The translations under genes were made by a program, and so were the position numbers. Source: Gp6-AA40 sp963742105 (GTDB lineage: Bacteria; Acidobacteriota; Vicinamibacteria; Vicinamibacterales; UBA2999). Taken from it: 64,000 nucleotides of DNA. Where the stretch lies: the NCBI GenBank assembly GCA_963742105.1, contig CAVUKN010000002.1, positions 186,001 through 250,000 of the forward strand, read 5' to 3'. Below, one piece after another: positions 34,817 through 43,387 of this stretch. The notes under the pieces were generated by a model that was given only the letters and a program-made list of their open reading frames with translations, had not been told where the DNA came from and ran no database searches. Each line of letters opens with the position of its first letter. The stretch's first letter is position 1.

Positions 34817-35872
34817 CGCCGCGGTCCGCGCTGGCGGCGATCCGGCCGCGGTTCGGTGGCGTAATGCGTGTCGTCACACCAGCAGGCAGGCGGTGACTTG
34901 ATATCGCCCTCGATGAAGAGTTCGTTCGGCCGCATGAACGCGTGCAGGAAGCGGCCGATGATCAGCGTCTGCGTCGCGTAGGCGTGGAGCGCGCGCCGCT
35001 TCGACGCCGTTTCGGCCGCGGTCAACGTCAACGTCCGCCACCGGCCTTCACCCGTCGGGAAGTTCGGCGGGGGCAACAGCGGCCGGTCCACATCCTCGTC
35101 GAGGTTGGGCCACTGCGCGAAGTGGATCGACGTACCGGAGCACCCGGGGCGCCGTGCGCGGCGATCGGGCTTTCAGCGCGTCGAGCGCTTCCTGTCCGTA
35201 GATGTTCGTGGCGCAATGCTCCGGGTGGTGGTCTTCCGGATGTGGCATCGCCACCAGCGTCGGGGCGTAGGCAGTCAGGATGGCTTCGAGTTCCCGCCGG
35301 ATGTCCGCGCCGCGGTACTGGCTGCCGTGGATCACCTGTTCGGACACAGGCGGATCGATACGGCGCGTGAACGGCGACTCGAAGGCCTTGCCCGAGCCCT
35401 CGCGGGTGGCGATGTAGCAGAGCGCGCCGTCAGGGAATCCGAGGAACTCGATCTGCGATCGTCGGACGCCGAGTGCCTCCATGCCGGCCAGCGTCTCGCG
35501 CTCTCGGAGGCTGCCGTAGTAACGGAAGTCGCGCGCAGTCGGCCGGCGCACGTGGGTCGCCGCTTCGAGCCCTTCCGGGAAGGCGTCACCGCTCGTGACC
35601 AGAATCACCCGGACCGAGCCGCCGGCATCGACAACGCGTCGGATGAGGCCGGCCGCGCCGAGCGCTTCATCGTCGGGATGCGGTGCCAGTACGAGCAGCC
35701 GTGTTGCCGGTCCGACGGTCAGGGCGAGCTCGGGCGGCGCATCCACAGCGGGAGCCTGGACCGCCGGCAGCACAGCGGCGAAGAAAAGGGAGATGATGGC
35801 AGTCAGCCAGCCGGGCACTACGAATCTAGTTTGCCACCTCGCACCCTCGCGCGTTCGACCAGCTGCTTCCAC
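34813..35872 (-). pseudogene. PIG-L/LmbE family N-deacetylase, interrupted by a single-base frameshift
   Basis: The N-terminal part (35872 to about 35128) is a secreted PIG-L-type zinc deacetylase: leader LTAIISLFFAAVLPAVQ, catalytic APHPDDEALGAAG (the HPDD motif) and VAMPHPEDHHPEHCA (HPxDHH region). After VLRYVD the frame becomes Arg/Pro-rich nonsense (PLRAVAQPRRGCGP), while the next frame reads HFAQWPNLDEDVDRPLLPPP and continues naturally to the stop at 34813. An extra C at 35124-35128 explains this. It is either a true frameshift or a sequence error. The start is uncertain: a GTG at 35872 or an internal GTG nearer the leader. It overlaps the acetyltransferase by 4 bp. Confidence 0.85.
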
Positions 35873-35926
35873 GCCAAGCTAATCTGCTCTTCTCTGGTCT
35901 GCCTGCCGCATCCACCCGAGCGCCCA

Positions 35927-35953
35927 TGTCACATTCCCGCAGCCGGTCCCGTC
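35927..35953 (+). promoter_or_regulatory. ECF41-type promoter (TGTCACA-N16-CGTC)
   Basis: TGTCACA at 35927-35933, a spacer of exactly 16 bases, then CGTC at 35950-35953. This matches the promoter published for ECF41 sigma factors, which usually drives the carboxymuconolactone-decarboxylase, oxidoreductase or epimerase gene next to the sigma factor gene. Here it lies 23 bp before the ATG of such a gene, with AGGAGG at 35966-35971 between. Confidence 0.85.
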
Positions 35954-35975
35954 TTACCGTCAGACAGGAGGACAC

Positions 35976-36554
35976 ATGGTCAAATGGGGCCTACGACGGG
36001 CGATTGGCAGATTCGAACGCGACTGGAATTACGACGCGAGCTATATGCGTGACATCATCGAGGCGAGCCCGCGCGGCGCCTGGCTGTTCTCCCGCGTGGC
36101 CGCGCTTGGACAGTTCCGTCGCGACATCCCAATCGAGGCCTGGTGTGCCGCCGGCATCACGGCTGTGCGGCACGAGGACTGCGGCCCATGCACCCAGCTC
36201 GGCGTAACAATGGCGGAGCGAGCCGGTGTCAGCGGGTCGGTGCTGCGGGCCGTGCTCTCCGACGATCCCGCGGCGATGCCGGCCGACGTCGCCCTGGTAT
36301 GGAGATTCACGCGCGCCACCCTCGCGCACGACGCCGCCGCCGACGCCTATCGCGACGAGATCGTGCGCCGGTGGGGTAAGCGGGCGCTGATCAGCCTGGC
36401 GTTCGCCATCGCGGCGGCCCGCCTTTATCCCACTGTCAAGTACACCCTCGGCCACGGTACGGCGTGCACCCGCATCGTCGTGGGCGGCAGCCCGGTGACG
36501 TTCCGCCGAGATCGCGTGTCGGCCACGGCGGACGTGGCGGTGCGCACCGCATGA
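35976..36554 (+). CDS. Carboxymuconolactone decarboxylase/AhpD-like protein, ECF41 target
   Basis: A 192-residue protein with the AhpD-like thiol motif H66-E-D-C69-G-P-C72 (VRHEDCGPCTQLGVTMAERA), which in this fold supports peroxidase or thiol redox chemistry. The rest is helical (FTRATLAHDAAADAYRDEIV). An ideal AGGAGG precedes the ATG at 35976. The stop TGA overlaps the ATG of the sigma factor (ATGA), so the two are translationally coupled. Carboxymuconolactone decarboxylases are one of the three known target classes of ECF41 sigma factors. The substrate is unknown. Confidence 0.9.
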   Translation: MVKWGLRRAIGRFERDWNYDASYMRDIIEASPRGAWLFSRVAALGQFRRDIPIEAWCAAGITAVRHEDCGPCTQLGVTMAERAGVSGSVLRAVLSDDPAAMPADVALVWRFTRATLAHDAAADAYRDEIVRRWGKRALISLAFAIAAARLYPTVKYTLGHGTACTRIVVGGSPVTFRRDRVSATADVAVRTA

Positions 36555-37486
36555 GTTCACGCGTGGGAGCGACGGATCCGGCCGCGAGCTTCGAGCCGTA
36601 CCGGCGGCGGCTGCTCGGGCTTGCCTACCGCATGCTCGGGTCGATGGCGGATGCCGAGGACGCGGTCCAGGAGACGTATCTGCGCTGGCATGGCGCCAGC
36701 CGCGACACCGTGTCACACCCGAGAGCGTTTCTCATGACCACGACGACGCGGATCTGTCTCGACATGCTGACGTCGGCGCGGGCGCGACGCGAGGAATACG
36801 TCGGTCCCTGGCTGCCGGAGCCGGTGCTCGATACCGAGGCGCTTGCCCCCGACAGCCGTACCGAATTGGCCGAGGACCTGTCGATCGCGCTGCTGCTGAC
36901 ACTCGATCGGCTGTCTCCGCTCGAACGGGCGGCATTTCTGCTGCACGACGTCTTCGATTTCTCGTTTGGCGAAGTCGCGACCGCCTTGGACCGGAGCGAG
37001 GCGGCGTGCCGGCAGCTTGCCGCTCGTGCCCGCGCGCATGTGCGTGCCGCACGACCGCGCGGCGCGACCGCGCCCGCTGCGCGCGCTGATCGGATCGACC
37101 GCCGTCACGCGGAGCTGATGTCGGCATTCGTCGACGCGACCCGCTCCGGCGATCTCCAGGCGCTGACACAGCTGCTCGCGAGCGATGTGCGGGTGGTGAC
37201 GGACGGTGGCGGCAAGGTCCAGGCGGCGCTGAACGTGCTGGAGGGTGCCGATCGCGCCGGGCGTTTCCTGATTGGGACCGCGCGTAAAGGGTGGCGCGAG
37301 AACTTCACCCTGCGGTTTGCGACGATCAACGGTCTGCCCGGCGTTGTCGTCGATGGACCCGACGGACTGGTGCAGACGAACGCCTTCGAGATTGAAGACG
37401 GCGTCGTTCGCGCGCTGTATATCGTGCGCAATCCGGACAAGCTGCGGCATCTCGGACACGCGTCGGACGCCACGAATCGCTCGTGA
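36551..37486 (+). CDS. ECF41 family RNA polymerase sigma factor with SnoaL-like C-terminal extension
   Basis: A 311-residue sigma factor. Region 2 (YRRRLLGLAYRMLGSMADAE, then DAVQETYLRWH) and region 4 (LERAAFLLHDVFDFSFGEVA) are clear. The ECF41 signatures are all present: YVGPWLPEP linker (WLPEP at 87-91), DGGGK at 218-222 and NPDKL at 294-298 in the C-terminal NTF2/SnoaL-like domain, which in known members acts as a built-in regulator in place of a separate anti-sigma factor. The inducing signal is unknown. It is co-transcribed with, and should activate, the gene before it from the promoter at 35927. Confidence 0.95.
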   Translation: MSSRVGATDPAASFEPYRRRLLGLAYRMLGSMADAEDAVQETYLRWHGASRDTVSHPRAFLMTTTTRICLDMLTSARARREEYVGPWLPEPVLDTEALAPDSRTELAEDLSIALLLTLDRLSPLERAAFLLHDVFDFSFGEVATALDRSEAACRQLAARARAHVRAARPRGATAPAARADRIDRRHAELMSAFVDATRSGDLQALTQLLASDVRVVTDGGGKVQAALNVLEGADRAGRFLIGTARKGWRENFTLRFATINGLPGVVVDGPDGLVQTNAFEIEDGVVRALYIVRNPDKLRHLGHASDATNRS

Positions 37487-37854
37487 ATTCACAGGTCGGT
37501 TGGTCTGGTCTGCCCCGATGCCGTCGGGGGAAGCGGGCATTCCCTTGCGCGATCACAGATTTCACGGAATCGTCACGAGTCTTCCGAGGCAGCGCACCAG
37601 AGTGAGATTAGAATCCGCCTGATTTTCAAAGACGGCGACACGGCTTTGCCTCCACGCCCGCACGTGAGGCCCGCAGGAGCCGTGTTTGTACTGCGACCCA
37701 CCCGCGCCGCAGGCGCGCGCCGGAGATGCGGCTCCGAAGCGGCTTCAGTGCGGGCAGTCGGCCATCCGGTGCGTGGTGAATGGCCGGAAGGCCGGCGTGT
37801 GGTTCAACGGGCAAATGCACGCTGCATCGCAGCCAGGCGTCCACGGGAGGCTCA
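37487..37854. other. 368-bp gap between sigma factor and PD40 gene
   Basis: Holds the hairpin at 37513-37529 near the sigma factor stop. The remainder is GC-rich with several imperfect repeats (CGCGCGCCGGAGATGCGGCT and similar) and no supported gene. GGGAGG at 37845-37850 serves the PD40 start. Confidence 0.5.
37513..37529 (+). terminator. Short hairpin after the sigma factor gene
   Basis: CCCCGA and TCGGGG pair around TGCCG, 26 bases past the stop of the ECF41 gene. No T-run follows. Confidence 0.35.
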
Positions 37855-39129
37855 ATGAAGACGCATAGAACGTTCGTGCTGTCGCTGCTCACGGCGATGA
37901 TGACGACTGGTGCGCTGGCGCAATCCGGACCGCCCGCCAGCGTCGCGTTCCACACCAGCCGTACGGAGAACGCCACCGACATCAGCAATAACAAGATCTA
38001 CGTCATGGATCCCGATGGCAGCCCTCAGAGCCGCCGCACGTTCGACACGAGCAACAATCAGCGGCCGGACATCTCTCCCGATGGAAGCAGGATCGCTTTT
38101 GCCAGCAACCGGTCCGGCCATTTCGAGATATGGGTAATGAACGCGGACGGCAGCAATGCGCTGCTGGTAACGAAAACGGACCCGACGACCACTGGCGGGG
38201 CGGCGGTGACGAATACGTGGCCACGATGGTCGCCCGACGGCGAATGGATCGCCTTTCAATCGAACGTCGTCGGCAATTCGATTCAAATCTACGTGATTCG
38301 CCCGAACGGCATGGATATGACGCCCGTCACGGTTGCGAGTTCCGGCGTCAACCAGTTCCCCGCCTGGTCGCCCGATGGCACCCGGCTCGCGGTTCGGAGG
38401 AATGCCGACATTGTCATCCTCGATCTGACGGGAGGATCCGCGCCCGCACAGCTCACGTTCGCGACCGGAGCGGCGTTCAATCAGATGGCCGCATGGTCTC
38501 CCGACGGGACGCGGATTGCCTTCCTGAGCACGCGTGACGGGTACCCGTCGGTGTTCCTGATGAAGGCCAATGGCGACGATCAAACGAACCTGACACCCAA
38601 GGTAGGGACCGACAACTGGGTCAGTCGTGCACCCGCTTGGTCTCCGAACGGCGAATACATCTATTTCACCGGCGTTCGCACTGCATCCGGCCCGAACGAG
38701 CAGGTGTATGTGATGCGGGCCGATGGGAGTGATGTCCGAGCACTGACCGGACCTCCGTCCATATCAAATGGCGCGAGCCTCGAGGCGTCGGTGCGCCGGG
38801 TCAGTCCCCCGACGATCATGAGTCTCACGGCCACGCCGGACGTGCTGTGGCCGGCAAACCACAAGATGGTCCCGGTGTCGCTGAAGGTCGGCGTGTCGGA
38901 TAACAGCGACCCTCAGCCCGAATGCCGCATCACCGGTGTCACCAGCAATGAAACGATCGCCCGGACCGACTGGCAGATGACCGGTTCGCTGACGGGTGAA
39001 CTGCTGGCGGAGCGATCCGGCGGAGGTCGGGGTCGGATCTACACGCTGACGGTCACCTGCACCAACAGCTCGGAGCTCAGTTCGACGGCCACCGTGAACA
39101 TCAGCGTGCCGCACGACCAGAGGAAGTGA
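37855..39129 (+). CDS. Secreted PD40 beta-propeller protein with C-terminal Ig-like domain
   Basis: A 424-residue exported protein (MKTHRTFVLSLLTAMMTTGA, GGGAGG upstream). Five or six PD40 blades are visible (ISPDGSRIAFASNRSGHFEI, WSPDGEWIAFQSNVVGNSIQ, WSPDGTRIAFLSTRDGYPSV, WSPNGEYIYFTGVRTASGPN). The last ~110 residues (VLWPANHKMVPVSLKVGVSD through STATVNISVPHD) are an Ig-like beta-sandwich known from other secreted bacterial proteins. The propeller resembles that of the protein at 16485-17438, but the tail is extra. A binding function is inferred; no enzyme motif is present. Confidence 0.88.
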   Translation: MKTHRTFVLSLLTAMMTTGALAQSGPPASVAFHTSRTENATDISNNKIYVMDPDGSPQSRRTFDTSNNQRPDISPDGSRIAFASNRSGHFEIWVMNADGSNALLVTKTDPTTTGGAAVTNTWPRWSPDGEWIAFQSNVVGNSIQIYVIRPNGMDMTPVTVASSGVNQFPAWSPDGTRLAVRRNADIVILDLTGGSAPAQLTFATGAAFNQMAAWSPDGTRIAFLSTRDGYPSVFLMKANGDDQTNLTPKVGTDNWVSRAPAWSPNGEYIYFTGVRTASGPNEQVYVMRADGSDVRALTGPPSISNGASLEASVRRVSPPTIMSLTATPDVLWPANHKMVPVSLKVGVSDNSDPQPECRITGVTSNETIARTDWQMTGSLTGELLAERSGGGRGRIYTLTVTCTNSSELSSTATVNISVPHDQRK

Positions 39130-39175
39130 ATCGCGAGAGGTGGTCGCGCCCTACCGCCTGCAAACCCGCAATCGG

Positions 39176-39919
39176 TCAGGCAGCTGTGAGAATCAGGGGC
39201 TCGCTGTGGGTGATGACGAGGGTGTGTTCGTGATGTGCCGAGAGGCTGCCGTCGGCCGTTCGAATCGTCCAGCCATCGACGTCGTCGACGGGACGCGACG
39301 AGCCCGCCGCAATCATCGGCTCGATCGTGATGACCAGTCCTTCGGTCAGTACGTCGGTTTGCCAAGGATGGCAGGTATTCGGGACGCTCGGTTCCTCGTG
39401 AATAGTACGTCCGATGCCATGGCCGCATAGTCCGCGGACGACGGCGAACCCCTCGCGTTCCACCGCAGACTGGACGGCGCGTCCCACTTCCTTCACGGGA
39501 GTGCCGGCCCGCGCGACGCTCGCTCCAGCGCGAAAGGCCGCCCGCACACATGCGGCGAGCCGCCGGGCGGTGGCACCGCCCGATCCCACGATCACGGTAC
39601 GCGCGGCGTCGGCAAAATATCCGTCCTTTTCGACCGTGACATCGAGCTTGACCAGGTCGCCGCGGCGCAGGATCCGCGGACCGGGCACGCCGTGCACGAT
39701 TTCGTCGTTGACGCTGACGAGCACGTGACCGGGAAACCGGTACACCATCGCCGGAGCCGATCGTGCGCCATGCTTCTCGAACATGGCGGCCGCCACAGCA
39801 TCGAGCTGCGCGGTTGTTATGCCAGCACGCACCTGCTGCGCGAGCGCGTCAAGCGTCAGCCTGGTCACATGGCCAGCCCGGCGCATCCCTTCCAGTTCGT
39901 CCGGTGATCCGATCGACAT
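39176..39919 (-). CDS. map: Type I methionine aminopeptidase
   Basis: A 247-residue enzyme that removes the N-terminal Met from new proteins in the cytosol. The pita-bread metal ligands and signatures are present: KLDVTVEKDGYFADAART (two Asp ligands), CGHGIGRTIHEEP (His ligand), TIEPMI (Glu) and AHHEHTLVIT (Glu). The start at 39919 gives MSIGSPDELEGMRRAGHVTR, the usual N-terminus. It is not in its common place with adk/infA ribosomal operon genes, so it may be a second copy. Confidence 0.96.
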   Translation of the reverse strand: MSIGSPDELEGMRRAGHVTRLTLDALAQQVRAGITTAQLDAVAAAMFEKHGARSAPAMVYRFPGHVLVSVNDEIVHGVPGPRILRRGDLVKLDVTVEKDGYFADAARTVIVGSGGATARRLAACVRAAFRAGASVARAGTPVKEVGRAVQSAVEREGFAVVRGLCGHGIGRTIHEEPSVPNTCHPWQTDVLTEGLVITIEPMIAAGSSRPVDDVDGWTIRTADGSLSAHHEHTLVITHSEPLILTAA

Positions 39920-40050
39920 GGAGCGATTCTATGGCTCGAGGGCTTTTGGGGTTAGGGCTCTTAGGAATCGTAAGTTGTGAACGGGGGAATCACGACGATT
40001 GGCTGCCATCTCCGGTCCATCGGAGTGGCGCGGCCCTCACGTCCGACCCA

Positions 40051-40105
40051 GCGAGGCACCGAGACACTGAGGTTGCAAATCGTCCTCAGTGCCTCGGCGC
40101 CTCGC
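40051..40105 (-). terminator. Long hairpin 45 bp past the TonB receptor stop
   Basis: Arms GCGAGGCACCGAGACACTGAGG truncated to GCGAGGCACCGAG... and CCTCAGTGCCTCGGCGCCTC pair over about 22 positions with two bulges, around an 11-base loop (TTGCAAATCGT). It lies past the stop of the minus-strand receptor at 40151-43255 and upstream of map. It may be a terminator or a palindromic repeat. Confidence 0.55.
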
Positions 40106-40150
40106 TGTGTCGGAATCAGTATTCGCGAAACTGGTGACTCACCGCCGCTG

Positions 40151-43100
40151 CTAGAAGTTGAAGGTCACGTTGAAGCGCGCAAACCGCGGGTTCAGCACCG
40201 TCGTCGGGTTCAGCCAGGTCGCTCCGTTGGTGACCGGATCGTAGGTCTGGTTGTAGGCGGTTCCGGTGTTGGCGTTGAACAGGTTGTAGAGATCGATCGC
40301 GATGTTCGTCCGCGTCCGGCCGAAGCGCAGATTCTTGCCGAAGCGCATGTCGAGCGAGTTCAGCGTGTCAGGGTAGTCGTGCCCGAGCGGCAACAGGTTG
40401 ACCGTCTGGAACGCCAGGCCGGGCGCGAGCGGCCGGCCGGTCTGCGACTGGAGGATCGCGCTCGAGACGTTGTAGTTCGCCGTCAGCGCCGCCCCGTTGC
40501 TGGCGACGGTGCCTCCGCCTGGCGCCACGCCCGGAGTGGAGCGGAACGTGCCGCTCACCAGTACGTCGATCTTCGGCACGGTATACGACGCCAGCCCGCG
40601 CCAGCTGGTCAACCAGTCCTCGCTGGTCGCACACTGCCCCAGCTGCTGATTGGCGAACATCGCGCCACCGGTGGTGTAGAGCTCCGGCAGCTTGTCGGTC
40701 ACGTCGCACCAGTCGCGCACACCGCGGCCGCCGCTCGCGCCGAGCTGGACGAACAACGTGCCGGACAGTCGCGCGCTGATTTGTGCGTCCACGCCGTGCC
40801 AGTACGACGTCACGTCGCCATAGTCGCTCGCCGAGGTGAAGTAATTGTCGGTGATGCCGAGCGGGCTTTGCGTGTTGCGCGTCAGGAACGGCACCGGGTA
40901 GCCACCACCGCCGGGCAGTTTGTCGTTCAGCGGCGCGGTGATCGTGACCGTGTCGAAATCGGCCGACGTCAGCGCCCGGTTATCCGTGACGAAGAAGTTG
41001 CCCCACCAGCGGCGGTTGTAGCTGACGTCCAGCGCGACGCGGGGAAGGATCTGCTGCTGCACAGCGACGCCGAACTGCCAGTCGTAGTTCCGCACGCCCC
41101 ATCCGTGCTGGACGTCGGGGTTGACTGTCGTCGTGCCGAAGGGGATCCCGAAGTTGGAATTGCTCCACGCCCCGCAGTTATCTCCGCCGGAGGCCAGGTT
41201 GTTCTGCGCGGCCGGGTTCATCAGATCGCAGTCCGGAACGAAATTCCCGTTCCCGTCGGTCCAGCTGCGATTGGTGGTCTGCTGGAACGTGACCGCCGGG
41301 TTGGCCTGCGTGTAGAGTCCGCCGTTCTGCGCGGTTTCCAGATACTTGCTGTAGTTGATCTTCAGCGACGTCTTGCCGTTGCCGAACACATCGATGGCCA
41401 TGCCCATGCGCGGGGTAATGTCGTGGAAGCCCGTGACACCTTCCTGGCGCGGGAAGATCAACTTGCTGCCGAACTGGTTATCGGACGGGATACCGTTCTC
41501 TCCTTCGGGGAACCAGCTCCAGGCGTGCTCATAGCGAACCGCACCTTGCAGCGTGACGCGCCCGTGCGTCCACTGATCCTGCGCGTAGATGCCGTCGTAA
41601 CGGGTGCGGTTGCTCTGGAGGTGCGGGCCGATCCGCATCGTGAATTGCGTGGGCGTCCGGTTGTTGAACGTATAGGACAGCTGGCTGTCGACGTTCTGCG
41701 TCTGCCGGTACACCTCGTACGCCGACTGCAGGCCGACCTTGAAGTTGTGCGCTCCGGTCACATACGACATCGAAGCGCGCCAGATGTTGTGCTGCTGATT
41801 GTTGGACGCGGCCGACGCCCATCCGTGATACGTGAAGTTCGGTACGGGAACGCCGGCAGCCGTGCTCTGTTCCAGGACCGCGATCGCCCCGGTCTTCGCG
41901 CCCTCCGGCACGTATCCGCCCCATTTGCTGCTGAACGACGAGACGCCAGCCTCGAACAGCAGGCGGTTCGTCGCCGGTGACGTCCAGGTCCCCTGCGTGA
42001 TCTTTTCCCGTTCCGGCCACATGTTGCCGGATTCGGGCGACGTAGTCGGGGTGCCGAGCGCAATCCAGTCGTCGCCCCGATCGCGGCACGAATCGCCCGT
42101 GTTGGTGAGCGACGATCCGGTGCAGTTCGCCTGGTATTCGTAGTAGAACCCGACCTTGTTCTTCGGGGTCAGCTGACTGGTCAGCCGGATGGCTTCGATC
42201 TTCTTGGCACCGGCGGAGCGCGCCTTGACCGCCGGATCCTTGACGTAATCCCACCGTGCGGGGTTGCCCACGTTCGCGTTGGCGTAGAGCCCGGGGATGT
42301 CCTGGTAGCTGCCGTAGCTGCGCAGGTTGTTGAAGAACCACAGGCGGTCACGCTTGATCGGACCACCGATCGCGAAGTTGGTGTCCCAGTTCTTGATGAG
42401 TCCGGGCGGTTCGGTGATGCCGGCCTTCCGCAAGTCGTCGTCCAGATTGCTGCTCTGCGACCACTTGCCGGCATTGCTGAAGAACGCCGACCCACTGAAG
42501 GCGTTGCCGCCGGTCTTCGGGATGATGTTGAACGCCGGGCCGCCGCGGTCGCTCTCGCCGAGCCCTCCGGCCACCGTCACCTGGACTTCCTGTGCGTTCA
42601 CGAAGTCGTACGCGAAGCTCGAGACGCCGCCGCCGCCGAACGCCGACCCGACGTTCATGCCGTCCACTTGCACGGTTCCTTCGTTGCCGCGGCCGCCGCG
42701 CGACGTGAAGAAGAAGTTGGTGGCCGTGCCGGTCACCGACTGGGTGGAGTTCACGTCCAGCGTCAACGACTGGACCCCTGGCACCATTGCCAGGATGTTG
42801 CCGTAGGTGCGCGTCGCCGGAACGGCCGCGAGCACCTCGTTCGAGAGGACGACCTCACGTTTCGTGCTCGTCTGCGTGTCGACGACCGGTGTCGCCCCGG
42901 AGACCGTGATTGTCTCCTCGACGGCGCCAACGCGCAGGTCGGCGTTGATCGTCGTCACGCCGGCGCCCGACAGTTCGATCGCCTCGCGCCGTACCGTCGA
43001 AAACCCCGACAGCGTGAAGGTCACGATGTAAGTGCCCGGTTTCAAATCGACGATGCGGTACTGACCCGTGTTGTCGGTCACGACCGTACGCGATTTCTCG

Positions 43101-43255
43101 ATGAGGGCCGGACTTGCCGCCTCAACACTCACGCCGGGCAGAATCGCGCCCGACGCGTCTTTGACGATGCCGGCGATAGCCGGCTGTGCGAATGCGGGTG
43201 TTGAGAGAAGGATCAGAGCCGTAAGGACAAGAGATCCCGTGGCCAGTGCGCGCAT
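40151..43255 (-). CDS. Oar-like TonB-dependent outer-membrane receptor
   Basis: A 1034-residue receptor from the ATG at 43255 (AGGAGG six bases upstream) with signal MRALATGSLVLTALILLSTP. The regulatory-like domain follows (IAGIVKDASGAILPGVSVEA), then plug segments (VPATRTYGNILAMVPGVQSL, GLGESDRGGPAFNIIPKTGG) and a barrel ending in RFNVTFNF. It shares NGKTSLKINYSKYLETAQN and FVPDCDLMNP segments with the receptor at 30120-33233. The upstream gene on the same strand is the hybrid histidine kinase, 132 bp away. The ligand is unknown. Confidence 0.93.
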   Translation of the reverse strand: MRALATGSLVLTALILLSTPAFAQPAIAGIVKDASGAILPGVSVEAASPALIEKSRTVVTDNTGQYRIVDLKPGTYIVTFTLSGFSTVRREAIELSGAGVTTINADLRVGAVEETITVSGATPVVDTQTSTKREVVLSNEVLAAVPATRTYGNILAMVPGVQSLTLDVNSTQSVTGTATNFFFTSRGGRGNEGTVQVDGMNVGSAFGGGGVSSFAYDFVNAQEVQVTVAGGLGESDRGGPAFNIIPKTGGNAFSGSAFFSNAGKWSQSSNLDDDLRKAGITEPPGLIKNWDTNFAIGGPIKRDRLWFFNNLRSYGSYQDIPGLYANANVGNPARWDYVKDPAVKARSAGAKKIEAIRLTSQLTPKNKVGFYYEYQANCTGSSLTNTGDSCRDRGDDWIALGTPTTSPESGNMWPEREKITQGTWTSPATNRLLFEAGVSSFSSKWGGYVPEGAKTGAIAVLEQSTAAGVPVPNFTYHGWASAASNNQQHNIWRASMSYVTGAHNFKVGLQSAYEVYRQTQNVDSQLSYTFNNRTPTQFTMRIGPHLQSNRTRYDGIYAQDQWTHGRVTLQGAVRYEHAWSWFPEGENGIPSDNQFGSKLIFPRQEGVTGFHDITPRMGMAIDVFGNGKTSLKINYSKYLETAQNGGLYTQANPAVTFQQTTNRSWTDGNGNFVPDCDLMNPAAQNNLASGGDNCGAWSNSNFGIPFGTTTVNPDVQHGWGVRNYDWQFGVAVQQQILPRVALDVSYNRRWWGNFFVTDNRALTSADFDTVTITAPLNDKLPGGGGYPVPFLTRNTQSPLGITDNYFTSASDYGDVTSYWHGVDAQISARLSGTLFVQLGASGGRGVRDWCDVTDKLPELYTTGGAMFANQQLGQCATSEDWLTSWRGLASYTVPKIDVLVSGTFRSTPGVAPGGGTVASNGAALTANYNVSSAILQSQTGRPLAPGLAFQTVNLLPLGHDYPDTLNSLDMRFGKNLRFGRTRTNIAIDLYNLFNANTGTAYNQTYDPVTNGATWLNPTTVLNPRFARFNVTFNF

Positions 43256-43387
43256 CAAAGCCTCCTGGGGCGCCATGCTCAGCAGAACTAGGGGGGGCGG
43301 TAGCGTATGCCAAGCGATCGAGGCAATCAAGCCGGCATCACCTGACCTCCAACGACCGGGCACTACGCGCGCTGCTATCCGCAACCG

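Noticed and set aside
39977..41980. A 667-codon plus-strand open frame opposite the TonB receptor gene
   Set aside because: It is antisense to a clear receptor gene, rich in Arg/Val/Asp with no domain, and is expected in high-GC DNA.
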